From Motiliproteus sp965230185 (GTDB lineage: Bacteria; Pseudomonadota; Gammaproteobacteria; Pseudomonadales; Balneatricaceae): a stretch of 64,000 nucleotides of DNA. Shown in pieces: positions 19,361 to 28,128 of this stretch (the stretch's first letter is position 1; every line of letters starts with the position of its first letter). The position numbers were made by a program, and so were the translations under genes. Location of the stretch: NCBI GenBank assembly GCA_965230185.1, contig OZ245995.1, forward strand, positions 558,001 through 622,000, written 5' to 3'. Under the pieces are notes generated by a model, which made no database searches, was not told the origin of the DNA, and saw only the letters and a program-made list of their open reading frames with translations.

Positions 19361-21868
19361 TTATTGGTGCAGCAGTTGTTCCAGTTGCTCAATCAGTTCA
19401 GAAAATTCCTCCAGAGTGCCGGAGATCCCCTCCAGGTCGAAACTGCCGGCTGCAGCTGCCAGGCGCCGGGCCCAGGCTTCCAGCGGCGGGTAACCAAAAT
19501 CCGTCGCCATCTCCTGGATCCGACCGGCAAAGGCTTCGATTTCATCGATGGCCATGGTGTCGTAAAGCTGTTTGCAGAGCGGTTGCTGAGCGGTCAGGTT
19601 TTCGATCAGTTCCGGTAATCGTGCACGCACTGAACTGCTCAGGCGTTCCGGCGACCAGGCCTGCTGTCTTTCCTGCTCAGCCGTTTCTGAGTCTGCAGGG
19701 ACTGAATCTGCGACGCTATGAGGCAGAAACCGAGCGAGTTCACCGATCAGATCGGATCTGGATACCGGTTTTCGCAGATAGCCATCGCACAGTGCCCTGA
19801 TCTCTTCCACCGCCGCTTCCATGGCCGATGCGGTCAGGGCGATGACGGGAGTCTCGCCGATCTGCGTATCGGCCTTGATCTGTGCGGCGGCGTCATAACC
19901 ATTCAGGACCGGCATTTTCATATCCATCAGCACCAGATCCGGATGCCGGGCCCGGGTCTGCCGGACGGCCTGTTCACCGTTCTCAGCCTCGATCAGCTCG
20001 AAGCCACAGGGCTCCAGGTAGCCTCTGACCAGGGTTCGGTTCACGGCCAGGTCGTCGGCTACGAGGATAGTTGCCGGTTGAAAGCTGAGAGTGTCCACAT
20101 CGACTGCCGGGGAGGTTTCGGCATCCAGTGCCGATACCGGGGCCACCGCGACCTCCCTGAGAAGAACCCGGAAGGTACTGCCTTCCCCCTCTTTGCTGAC
20201 GACTTCGATGACGCCTCCCATCAACTCTGTGAGTCGTCGGGTGATCGTCAGGCCCAGTCCGGTGCCGCCGTATTCGTTGATGCTCTGGCCCCGCTGCTGT
20301 TCAAAGGCACCGAATATGCTCTCCAGCTGATCTTCGGAAATTCCCCTGCCGCTGTCCTCCACCTCGATGATCAGGTCCAGCAGACTCCGTTCCGATGCCG
20401 GAAACCGGTGGCTGACCCGCAGCTTCACGAAACCCTCGCGGGTGAATTTGATGGCGTTGCCGATCAGGTTGATGAGTATCTGGCGCAGACGCACCTCGTC
20501 GAGAATCAGGGCCGGGGGCAGCTCCGCAGTCAGTTCGAGCCGGAAATCGAGATCCCGCTCAGCCATTTTCTGAGAGAACAGCTGCTCCATCTCCCGGAAC
20601 AGTCGTTGCGGGCTGATTGCGGTGCAGTTCAGCTCCAGCTTACCGGCCTCGACTTTTGACAGATCCAGAATGTCGTTGATCAGCGTCAGCAGCGATTTTC
20701 CGCTGGTCTGGATGCACTTCAGGTAGTCCTGTTGCCGGGGATGCTCAATCAGGCCCGCCAGGATCTCGGTAAAACCGAGAATGGCGTTCATGGGGGTGCG
20801 GATTTCATGTGACATATTGGCCAGAAACTGACTCTTGGCCTGATTGGATGATTCGGCCTCCTGTCGGGCCAGCTGCAGCTGTTCGGTTCGCTTCTCTACT
20901 TTCTCCTCCAGGGAGAGATTCAGCTGCTTCATACCATCCACCAGCTGAGCGTTGTCACAGGCCACGGAGAAATGGGCGCAGCCGACATCAAGCAGGTGGC
21001 GTTCCCAGCGACTGAGATCAGGGTATTCGGTCAACAGCAGGGCAAAGGGGGTCATGCCCTGCCGGCTGCCGATATAGAGCGCACAGCAGTCTGACCAGTA
21101 GCAGGAGTGTCCGGCTTCGAAGCAATCCTTTACCCGCCGATGGTCGTCATCGCTCAGCAGACTGCCCACCGTTATCCCCTGCGGATCGCCATATATGGCG
21201 GCCACCCTGAAACCTTCCTCCACGGGAACTGCTGCGATACCGCAGACGGAGCCGACAATCTCCCCGGTCAATGGCAGGCGATCGCAGAGTCCGGTCAGTG
21301 CCTGGCCGATAAACTCGGTGGGGCTGTGGAGATCGTATAACGGTGCGGCGGCCTCAAGGATTTTCATCAGCCCGAGATAACCGGATTCGGTCTGGCGCAG
21401 GTCGCGATAATTTCGGAGGCTGGCCACCACCGTGGTCAGCAGATCGGTGCTGGTGAGGTCTGACTTCGCCTTGTAGTCGTTAATATCGTAGTTGAGAATG
21501 ACATCACGTCTCGGGGCCAGGCCGGGCTGACCGGTTCTGAGCACAATACGGACCAGCGCGTTGCCCTGCTCCTCCCGGATCGCCCGGGCTACACGTAGTC
21601 CGGCATCATCCGTTTCCATGACCACGTCGAGCAGAATCAGGGCGGTATCCGGGTGCTGACTCAGCTTTTCCAGCGCCTCGGAACCGCTGTAGGCGTTATC
21701 GATGTGAAGGGCCCGCTCCTCGAAGCGAACTTTCCGCAGCACCAGCTCGGTGACCCGGTGGACGTCGGGATCATCGTCGACGATCAGCACCTTCCATGGC
21801 GGCAGTGCTGACTCAGGATGTTCGGAGGGCGGCTCATCTGCAAACAGATTATCGACGGAATGACCCAT
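19361..21868 (-). CDS. Hybrid histidine kinase, REC-DUF3369-HisKA-HATPase-REC with degenerate Hpt-like tail
   Basis: 835 residues from an ATG at 21868 with GGGGG upstream; a TTG eight codons earlier is possible. There are no membrane segments. An N-terminal receiver (VLIVDDDPDVHRV, LLDVVMETDD, LRTGQPG) is followed by a DUF3369/GAF-like region and a coiled coil. HisKA carries SHEIRTPMNAILGF. HATPase has NLIGNAIKFT, DSGRGI and GGTGLGL. A second receiver has ILVADDLAVNRTL, LVLMDMKMPVLNGYDA and LRKPV. The last 120 residues have the helical pattern of an Hpt domain but no His in the active-site helix. It is probably a cytoplasmic sensor-relay protein acting on the downstream REC-cyclase. Confidence 0.9.
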   Translation of the reverse strand: MGHSVDNLFADEPPSEHPESALPPWKVLIVDDDPDVHRVTELVLRKVRFEERALHIDNAYSGSEALEKLSQHPDTALILLDVVMETDDAGLRVARAIREEQGNALVRIVLRTGQPGLAPRRDVILNYDINDYKAKSDLTSTDLLTTVVASLRNYRDLRQTESGYLGLMKILEAAAPLYDLHSPTEFIGQALTGLCDRLPLTGEIVGSVCGIAAVPVEEGFRVAAIYGDPQGITVGSLLSDDDHRRVKDCFEAGHSCYWSDCCALYIGSRQGMTPFALLLTEYPDLSRWERHLLDVGCAHFSVACDNAQLVDGMKQLNLSLEEKVEKRTEQLQLARQEAESSNQAKSQFLANMSHEIRTPMNAILGFTEILAGLIEHPRQQDYLKCIQTSGKSLLTLINDILDLSKVEAGKLELNCTAISPQRLFREMEQLFSQKMAERDLDFRLELTAELPPALILDEVRLRQILINLIGNAIKFTREGFVKLRVSHRFPASERSLLDLIIEVEDSGRGISEDQLESIFGAFEQQRGQSINEYGGTGLGLTITRRLTELMGGVIEVVSKEGEGSTFRVLLREVAVAPVSALDAETSPAVDVDTLSFQPATILVADDLAVNRTLVRGYLEPCGFELIEAENGEQAVRQTRARHPDLVLMDMKMPVLNGYDAAAQIKADTQIGETPVIALTASAMEAAVEEIRALCDGYLRKPVSRSDLIGELARFLPHSVADSVPADSETAEQERQQAWSPERLSSSVRARLPELIENLTAQQPLCKQLYDTMAIDEIEAFAGRIQEMATDFGYPPLEAWARRLAAAAGSFDLEGISGTLEEFSELIEQLEQLLHQ

Positions 21869-22011
21869 CAGAAAGCCCCCGGGGATATGCAACGACCGAC
21901 AGTTATATTCCGGTTACTGACTGCCGTGCAGACGACCATCCGGCTGCGGTCGGAGCGGTCTGCCGGGTGGTCAGAATAAAGGCATTTCGGTCCGGCAGAC
22001 TGTAAACAGAG

Positions 22012-22037
22012 TATAGTCCCCGGTAGCGGGGACTATA
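22012..22037. promoter_or_regulatory. Perfect 11-bp inverted repeat between the GDSL lipoprotein and kinase genes
   Basis: TATAGTCCCCG, a four-base spacer GTAG, then CGGGGACTATA: 11 perfect pairs. It lies downstream of the GDSL gene and 144-169 bases upstream of the kinase start, both on the minus strand. No T-run follows in either direction, so it may be a stem-loop transcript end for the GDSL gene or an operator for the kinase operon. Confidence 0.5.
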
Positions 22038-22093
22038 GCGCTTCTGAAGGCCGGGCCGCTGTCGGATCCCGGCAGAGATGGTCGCTGACTGAG

Positions 22094-22771
22094 CTATTCC
22101 AGCTCCAGCTCCGTCACAATCACCTCCAGGAATTTTTCGGCGATCATCCGGTGACCCTCATTGTTAGGGTGAAAACCGTCGATATCGCTGGTCAGCCGAT
22201 CCAGCATATCCAGTTCCGACAGACGGGCGATGGGAACATCGAAGCGCTCGGCCTGGCGTTCAATGACCGCATTGAACGCGCTGACGCGTTCACCGGTGAC
22301 CACCCGGCCGGGATTGTCGGCAAAGCGGGGCAGGCGAGTCAGATCAGGCAGATCGCCAATAACCACCAGCGCCTCTGTCGATTTTTCGAGGCGCTGCAGA
22401 ATCGCTTCCAGGTGCTGCTCGAACTGCTCGGGGTCGTCACCGGCTATCAGGTCGTTGGCACCGGTCCAGAGGGTAACCAGTTCAGGCTGAACCCCGGGTA
22501 CCACGATGCGGGCCACGGCCTCAATATTGTCCGCCTGGCCACCGGGAATTCCGAGATTGGCGAGTCGAACCTCACCATTCAGCTGCTCCAGCCGGTCCCT
22601 GATTCGAAACACATAGCCCCGGTTGACCGGGATAGCACCGATCCCGACCGCGTCACTGGCCCCCAGTGCCGTATAGTCGAGTTTTCCATCGTCCAGCGGG
22701 CTGAAAGCACAGCCCTGAAGTGCGCCGATCAGGGATAACAAGACAGGTAACAGCAGATGTCGGATGTTCAT
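22094..22771 (-). CDS. SGNH/GDSL-type esterase lipoprotein
   Basis: The ATG at 22771 with AAGGGGG upstream fits better than the frame's earlier ATG at 22930. 225 residues begin with a lipoprotein signal ending GALQGC (Cys21). Landmarks of the SGNH hydrolase fold are YTALGASDAVGIG (block I, with the usual GDS replaced by GAS-D), LGIPGGQADNI (block II Gly), LWTGANDL (block III Asn) and DGFHPNNEGH (block V Asp and His). The nucleophile Ser is in GASDA. It probably deacylates a lipid, acetylated glycan or similar substrate at the envelope. It is divergent from the di-haem lipoprotein gene at 23103. Confidence 0.8.
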   Translation of the reverse strand: MNIRHLLLPVLLSLIGALQGCAFSPLDDGKLDYTALGASDAVGIGAIPVNRGYVFRIRDRLEQLNGEVRLANLGIPGGQADNIEAVARIVVPGVQPELVTLWTGANDLIAGDDPEQFEQHLEAILQRLEKSTEALVVIGDLPDLTRLPRFADNPGRVVTGERVSAFNAVIERQAERFDVPIARLSELDMLDRLTSDIDGFHPNNEGHRMIAEKFLEVIVTELELE

Positions 22772-23102
22772 GCTCAGCCCCCTTATGTCGACGGCGAAGT
22801 GGTGCTCCGTCGAGCACGTTATTTTCATGCAAAACAATCGATTATCGATGGTGGGTGCCTGAGGGACATGGCGCAGCGGATACTCCGTATGGCGACAAAA
22901 ACCCCCAACTGCGGACCTCCCTGTGGCCATAAAGTCAGTGTAGCCACTGATTTCCTTGCCCGACAGTTTTTACGCCCTGGCGATTGCCGCCGACCGCTGG
23001 AATGGAGCGGTTGCGATGAGGCCGCGAAATGTTTCGGGCGGTGAGTTTTCATCTAGACTTCAATAAGTGCGTTCCCGGGAATGGTGTTAAGGAGGGCTTC
23101 AG
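22772..23102. promoter_or_regulatory. Divergent promoter region, GDSL lipoprotein / di-haem lipoprotein
   Basis: 331 bases between two divergent starts. It includes the odd palindrome ATCGATTATCGAT near 22837 and AAGGAGGG at about 23090 for the downstream gene. No gene and no unambiguous promoter hexamers were seen. Confidence 0.35.
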
Positions 23103-24524
23103 GTGACTAATCCACACACTGAAAATCAGCCGGTTGCCCGTATCAGCAGGCGTTTCGGAATTTCCTGGAAAGCAGCTCTGCTGCCTCTGCTGCTGTCCGC
23201 CTGCCAGTCGGATTCGCCATACTCCGACGACGCCTATGGGCTGATTGCGCAGGGTGAGCGAATCTTTTTTAATGAGACCTTTGGTGGCAACGGCCGGACC
23301 TGTGGGACCTGCCACCGCGTCGAAGATAATTTCGCGCTGTCGCCCGCCTTTATCGCGACCCTGCCACCGGAAGATCCGCTGTTCGTGGCGGAAACCAGGG
23401 CGGCTCTTGCCGAGAATTTTGAAATCCCGCCACTGATGCGATCCCATGGCCTGATTCTCGGCAATCAGGACGGCTTCGAGGATCTGGCCGGCAATTTCAA
23501 TATGCGCGGCATACCGCATCTGCTGTCCTTAGCCACCTCGGTGCAGAGCGGTCAGGGGCCGCGCATCGGCTGGTCCGGTGACGGCGCTCCCGGTGAAGGT
23601 ACGTTGCGTTCTTTCGCCGTCGGTGCCGTAACTCAGCATTTTACCAGGACCACCCGGCGCAGCCCCGGGGTTGATTTTCGATTGCCCAGTGAGCGGGAAC
23701 TGGATGCGCTGGAGGCGTATATGTTGTCGCTGGGGCGGCAGCAGGATCTGACTCTGCCGCTGGATCTGAAGGGATCGCTTCCGGCCCTCGGCCAGCAGAT
23801 CTTTCTGGACGATAAGCTGAGTAAGTGCAATATCTGCCATTTCAACGCGGGGGCCAGTGCCGATCCCGCTGTTTTTGGCGACAATGCCGGCAACCTCAGT
23901 TTTAATACCGGTGTCGAGGCTCTCAGGGCCGAACTCAGTCAGACCACCGGTATCGCGATCCCTCCCGATGATGGTTTTGGCGTGCCCGGAAATGGCGAAT
24001 TCAACACCCCGCCCCTGGTGGAAGCGGCAGACACTTCACCTTTCTTCCACAATAACTCTGCTGCGACCCTAGAGGCCTCGGTGGCGTTTTACAATACCGA
24101 GGCATTCAACAGTTCACCCGCCGGTCAGATGCTGGTGGGCCTGACCGGACAGCCGGTGAAGCTGAACGATTCAGAGGTCAGGGCGCTGGTGGCGTTTATG
24201 CAGACCATCAACGCGCTGGAAAATATCCGGACGGCGATGAATCTGCTGCAGGAGGCGAGCGGTGTGGCCAATCTTGAGGGCCGGGGCTGGAACAGGCTGC
24301 TGCTTCGGGCGGGCTACGAAGTTGAAGATGCATTTCAGGTGTTGCAGGCCGGCGAGCTGAATCCGCCGGCGCAGAATCATCTGCAGAAAGCCATGGCTCT
24401 GATCGGCAAGGCACGGGCAGAAAATACCCGGGGAGTCGTTAAAAAACTGTCCTACGAGGCGATGGTAGCCAGCGAAACGGCGCGATCTGAGCTGGTAAGC
24501 TCATCGGCAACGGCCGACCACTGA
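23103..24524 (+). CDS. Di-haem cytochrome c peroxidase/MauG-like lipoprotein
   Basis: 473 residues from a GTG with AAGGAGGG upstream. The lipoprotein signal ends LLSAC (Cys34). There are two c-type haem motifs: CGTCH near residue 60 and CNICH near residue 240. Between them lies FNMRGIPHLLSLATS, and after them TPPLVEAADTSPFFHNNSAATLEASVAFY-like sequence typical of the bacterial cytochrome c peroxidase/MauG superfamily. A C-terminal helical extension of about 110 residues is not typical. It is probably periplasmic and tethered to the outer membrane. Peroxidase activity versus another redox role cannot be decided here. Confidence 0.85.
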   Translation: MTNPHTENQPVARISRRFGISWKAALLPLLLSACQSDSPYSDDAYGLIAQGERIFFNETFGGNGRTCGTCHRVEDNFALSPAFIATLPPEDPLFVAETRAALAENFEIPPLMRSHGLILGNQDGFEDLAGNFNMRGIPHLLSLATSVQSGQGPRIGWSGDGAPGEGTLRSFAVGAVTQHFTRTTRRSPGVDFRLPSERELDALEAYMLSLGRQQDLTLPLDLKGSLPALGQQIFLDDKLSKCNICHFNAGASADPAVFGDNAGNLSFNTGVEALRAELSQTTGIAIPPDDGFGVPGNGEFNTPPLVEAADTSPFFHNNSAATLEASVAFYNTEAFNSSPAGQMLVGLTGQPVKLNDSEVRALVAFMQTINALENIRTAMNLLQEASGVANLEGRGWNRLLLRAGYEVEDAFQVLQAGELNPPAQNHLQKAMALIGKARAENTRGVVKKLSYEAMVASETARSELVSSSATADH

Positions 24525-24648
24525 GAACGGATGGATGTAACACCGCAATAGCTGCCCGCAGTCGCCAGTTTTCTTCAATCATGGCTCTGACGCTGAGCCC
24601 TGGTTGTCGGCTACAGAGCCGCTCCGGCCCTTTCGATCGGCACCCTCT

Positions 24649-26727
24649 TCAACCTCGCTCCAGCACTTCCTGCATCAGTTCCGGCGGCAGCGGCGCGTAG
24701 TGGTCGAACTCCATGGAAAACAGCGCACGTCCCTGGGTGACGGATCGCAGCTGAGTGGCGTAACCGAACATCTCTCGCAGCGGCACCCGGCCCCGAATGA
24801 CTTCGATCCTGCCGGTGCGAGGGGTCAGGCCCTCGATCTCTCCGCGACGGGCGCTCAGCTGACCCAGTACATCGCCGGTATATTCCTCAGGGGTGATCAC
24901 CTCAAGCCGGCAGATCGGCTCCAGCAGAATTGGTTCCGCCTGCCTTATCGCCTCGATAAAGGCTCTGGCGCCGGCGGTTCGGAATGCCTGTTCGCTGGAA
25001 TCTACATCGTGGGAGGAACCGTTCTGCAGGATCACGCTGACATCGGTGATGGCATAGCCGCCCAGCACCCCGGAGCAGCTGGCGTCTTTGACGCCTCTGA
25101 CAACGGCGGGAATAAATTCGCGGGGGATGGCACCGCCGCTGATCCGGCTTTCTACGCTAATCCCGCTACCCGGTTGCCCCGGCTCGATATCCAGCACCAC
25201 ATGGCCGTACTGGCCGTGGCCACCGGTCTGTTTGACGTGGCGGGCCTCGACCATCAATGCCGGCTGGCTGATGGTTTCCTTGTAGCTGACCCTGGGCTTT
25301 CCGGTTCTGACCGGCAGATGGTGTTCACGCTGCAGCCGGTCGACGATCACCTGCAGATGTAATTCACCCATGCCGGCCAGGATGATCTGGCCGGTATCCT
25401 CATCGGTCCAGGTCCTGAAGGTGGGGTCCTCTTCCGCCAGATGGTGCAGGGCCACGCCGATCTGCTTCTCTTCCTCATGGGTTCTGGGTTCCAGAGCGAT
25501 GTTGATCACCGGTTCCGGAAAGCGGATGGTTTCCAGCAGGATCGGATGGTCGGGACTGCAGAGGGTGTCGCCGGTATGGGCGTTCTTCATGCCCAGTATG
25601 GCGTCGATATGACCGGCACATACCTGCTGGATTGCTTCGCGGTGATCGGCATAAATCCGTACCAGACGACCAAGACGTTCGCTGCCGTCCCGGGTGGCAT
25701 TGCAGACTTTGTCCCCCGTTTTCATCGTTCCTGAATAGACCCGCACCCAGGCCAGATGGCCGACATAGGGATCTGATACCACCTTGAACACCAGGGCGGC
25801 CAGCGGCGCCTGCGGGTCCGGGGCTCGTTCGGCCGCTGAATGAGTGCGGGGATCGGTCCCGGTGACGGGGCCGATATCCAGTGGTGAAGGCAGATAATCC
25901 ACCACCGCATCGAGTAATGGCTGTATGCCCTTGTTGCGCAGGGCGGCACCACAAAGCACCGGAAACAGCTGATTGGCGATGGTGGCCCGGCGCAGGGAGG
26001 CTGTCAGGGCCTGCGGCTCAGGCTCTTCTCCCTCCAGATAGCGCTCGAGCAGGCGATCATCGGTCTCCACTATCCGCTCCAGCAGCTGCGCCCTGGCCTG
26101 GTCGGCCCTTTCCCGCATGGTCGCGGGTATTTCCCCGACATCGGGACTGGCTCCACACTGATCCGGCCAGCGAATCAGCTGCATCTGCAGCAGATCGATG
26201 ACCCCTTCAAACTCCGCCTCCGCGCCAACGGGCAGCTGCAATGCTACCACCCGGGCCCCCAGCCGTTGCTCGATGCTCTCGACCGCACTGTCAAAACTGG
26301 CGCCCATCCGGTCCATCTTGTTGACGAAACAGATTCGCGGTACCCGATAGCGGTCTGCCTGACGCCATACCGTTTCACTCTGGGGTTCGACGCCATGGAC
26401 TGCATCAAACACCACGACGCCGCCGTCCAGCACCCGCAGAGCTCGCTGTACTTCGGCGGTAAAGTCGATATGGCCGGGGGTATCGATCAGATTGATCTGA
26501 TGTTCTCGCCAGTGGGCGCTGATGACGGCGGAGACGATGGTGATACCGCGTTCCTTCTCCTGGATCATCCAGTCGGTCACCGCCGTACCGTCGTCCACCG
26601 AGCCGAGCCGGTGGGTTCGCCCCGTATAGTAGAGCACTCGCTCGGTGGTTGTGGTCTTGCCGGCATCGATGTGGGCAATGATGCCGATGTTGCGCAGGAC
26701 CTCGAGTCCTGACGATTTCTTCACCAT
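24649..26727 (-). CDS. fusA: Elongation factor G, probable second paralogue
   Basis: 692 residues with GGAGGG ahead of the ATG. GTPase motifs are intact: AHIDAGKTTTTERVLYYTG (G1), RGITI (G2), DTPGHIDF (G3), NKMDRMG (G4). Domains II-V follow, including domain IV GGHGQYGHVVLDIEPG and domain V QLSARRGEIEGL. Length fits EF-G. The gene is not in an rpsL-rpsG-tuf context but next to a stress-type attachment protein, so it is likely an extra EF-G (fusA2-type or specialised). Whether it translocates, recycles ribosomes or acts under stress cannot be told from sequence. Confidence 0.9.
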   Translation of the reverse strand: MVKKSSGLEVLRNIGIIAHIDAGKTTTTERVLYYTGRTHRLGSVDDGTAVTDWMIQEKERGITIVSAVISAHWREHQINLIDTPGHIDFTAEVQRALRVLDGGVVVFDAVHGVEPQSETVWRQADRYRVPRICFVNKMDRMGASFDSAVESIEQRLGARVVALQLPVGAEAEFEGVIDLLQMQLIRWPDQCGASPDVGEIPATMRERADQARAQLLERIVETDDRLLERYLEGEEPEPQALTASLRRATIANQLFPVLCGAALRNKGIQPLLDAVVDYLPSPLDIGPVTGTDPRTHSAAERAPDPQAPLAALVFKVVSDPYVGHLAWVRVYSGTMKTGDKVCNATRDGSERLGRLVRIYADHREAIQQVCAGHIDAILGMKNAHTGDTLCSPDHPILLETIRFPEPVINIALEPRTHEEEKQIGVALHHLAEEDPTFRTWTDEDTGQIILAGMGELHLQVIVDRLQREHHLPVRTGKPRVSYKETISQPALMVEARHVKQTGGHGQYGHVVLDIEPGQPGSGISVESRISGGAIPREFIPAVVRGVKDASCSGVLGGYAITDVSVILQNGSSHDVDSSEQAFRTAGARAFIEAIRQAEPILLEPICRLEVITPEEYTGDVLGQLSARRGEIEGLTPRTGRIEVIRGRVPLREMFGYATQLRSVTQGRALFSMEFDHYAPLPPELMQEVLERG

Positions 26728-26768
26728 GGTCGGTATCCCTCCGAGTTCGAGGCCCTGCCCGAGTCCGA

Positions 26769-27209
26769 TCAGTGCAGCCGGGAAACTTCGTAGAGATGTT
26801 TCTGTATTTCCTGCTCGCTCATCAGGCTGAAATCCTTAGCCAGTTCGCCGGAAATCAACTTCTGCAGTTCCGGGCTGAGCTCCTGGCGCAGGTGTCCGAG
26901 AAAGCGGGGAGCGGCCACCAGATAAAGCTTCCCGAACTTGTCGCTCTGATGTCTTTCCTCCAGCTCACTGACGATGCCTCTGGCGAAATGGTGGGCTTCC
27001 TGATCCTTGAATTCTACCCTGTTGCTCATTGTATGCCCGGTGCCACTGGGGCTGCGGGTATGCCCGGAGCGGTCGGAGGTCAGATCCTGTTCCCGCTGCT
27101 TGCCATAGGGGTTGGTCAGTTCTTTCAGTGATTCGAGTTCGCTTCCCAGCCGTTGAGTGGAAAAGATGCGGGCTCTTCCTGCGTCCGCTACCACGACTCC
27201 AATTTTCAT
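26769..27209 (-). CDS. Host-attachment-type protein (PF10116 family)
   Basis: 146 residues from the ATG at 27209, preceded by GAGGTGAT. The start MKIGVVVADAGRARIFS and the later FGKLYLVAAPRFLGHLRQEL are typical of the family first named for Agrobacterium attachment to host cells and related to archaeal-type release-factor domains (baeRF). The middle is very polar (REQDLTSDRSGHTRS). It is cytoplasmic, with no signal peptide. It is 41 bases upstream of the EF-G paralogue on the same strand, giving a two-gene unit of translation-related proteins. The resemblance to eRF1-like folds makes a ribosome or stress role more plausible than attachment (inference). Confidence 0.8.
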   Translation of the reverse strand: MKIGVVVADAGRARIFSTQRLGSELESLKELTNPYGKQREQDLTSDRSGHTRSPSGTGHTMSNRVEFKDQEAHHFARGIVSELEERHQSDKFGKLYLVAAPRFLGHLRQELSPELQKLISGELAKDFSLMSEQEIQKHLYEVSRLH

Positions 27210-27442
27210 GGTTATCACCTCAGTCATAGCGTTCTGGGCCGTCTCTGAAATCCCCGTCCCTGTCACCGGAGAACGTCTTTTTATCCGGAGAGTTGTTTCC
27301 TGTCGACCCTGTATAAAAGGATAGTGCAGCTGACGGCCGAATTGCCTTTCCGGCCGGACAAAGAATGGAGATGAACAGCAGGCTACAGCCACAGGGCGGA
27401 TCGATTCTGCTGGTCGGGGTTTCGGCGGCCGATAAGGTTGTC

Positions 27443-27712
27443 TTACCGTCTGGCGGCAGCTGTGCTTCTCAGCCAGATCAGCTGACCATCCCTGTACACG
27501 GCCCGAATTCGATGGAGGGGGACGGAAATGGCCTCTCCCTGCTGGTTGAGGGCTTCAAACATAAAGCTGCTGCCGCCTTCATAATCGATCTCACTCAGGG
27601 CGATATGCACCCATCGGGACTGCAGGTGGTCGTCATAGGCGATCTCAAAGGTTCCCTGACCAAATTCCGGATCCCAGCGGATTCGGCTGAGAAGTTCGTG
27701 AACGGGCTGCAT
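27443..27712 (-). CDS. DUF504 (UPF0248-like) small protein
   Basis: 89 residues with GGAG upstream of the ATG. The run LLSRIRWDPEF is followed by FEIAYDDH, VPLHRIRAVYRDGQLIWLR, the pattern of DUF504 proteins, which are often fused or adjacent to RNA-processing enzymes. There are no membrane segments. It is separate from the EF-G pair by 233 bases. Function unknown. Confidence 0.75.
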   Translation of the reverse strand: MQPVHELLSRIRWDPEFGQGTFEIAYDDHLQSRWVHIALSEIDYEGGSSFMFEALNQQGEAISVPLHRIRAVYRDGQLIWLRSTAAARR

Positions 27713-28128
27713 AAGGGATGCTCCATCGCTTCAAAGCTGAAATCGGGCGGGGCGCTTATCTGACCAGCTCATCAGCGCCACAGACGAGAGTCCTTTGATC
27801 GGAACTGCCCCGGCTCCTTCCTTACCGTTAGACGCCGGCCTGGTCACCGATATCCATCAAGCCCCGCTCAGGCACTGTGGTGTTTCCAGTGAGGTGGCTT
27901 CCCTAAACTGAAATCCATGCTGACCAGAATCGGATACTACTGTCTGAGGGGAGCGGATCCTGGTCAGACTGGTTCTGGAATCTGAGCTGACAGCGCTTCG
28001 GTTATGGGCCGGAAGATATATCTGAAGATTCTGGAAGCTATTGGTTTTTATAGATTATTTGTCTGGAAGTTGATGGTTTGAGAAGGTAGAGTTGGCCCCG
28101 ACAGCTATTCAGACACAAGGATGTAAAA
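27713..28128. promoter_or_regulatory. Divergent region, DUF504 gene / hybrid regulator
   Basis: 416 bases with no supported gene. Short CACTG/CAGTG dyads lie around 27875. The last 120 bases are AT-rich. AAGGATG precedes the GTG start at 28129. No confident promoter hexamers. Confidence 0.35.

Noticed and set aside
26769..27209. Phage or plant-host attachment function
   Set aside because: The family name is historical; no phage genes are near and the neighbour is an EF-G.
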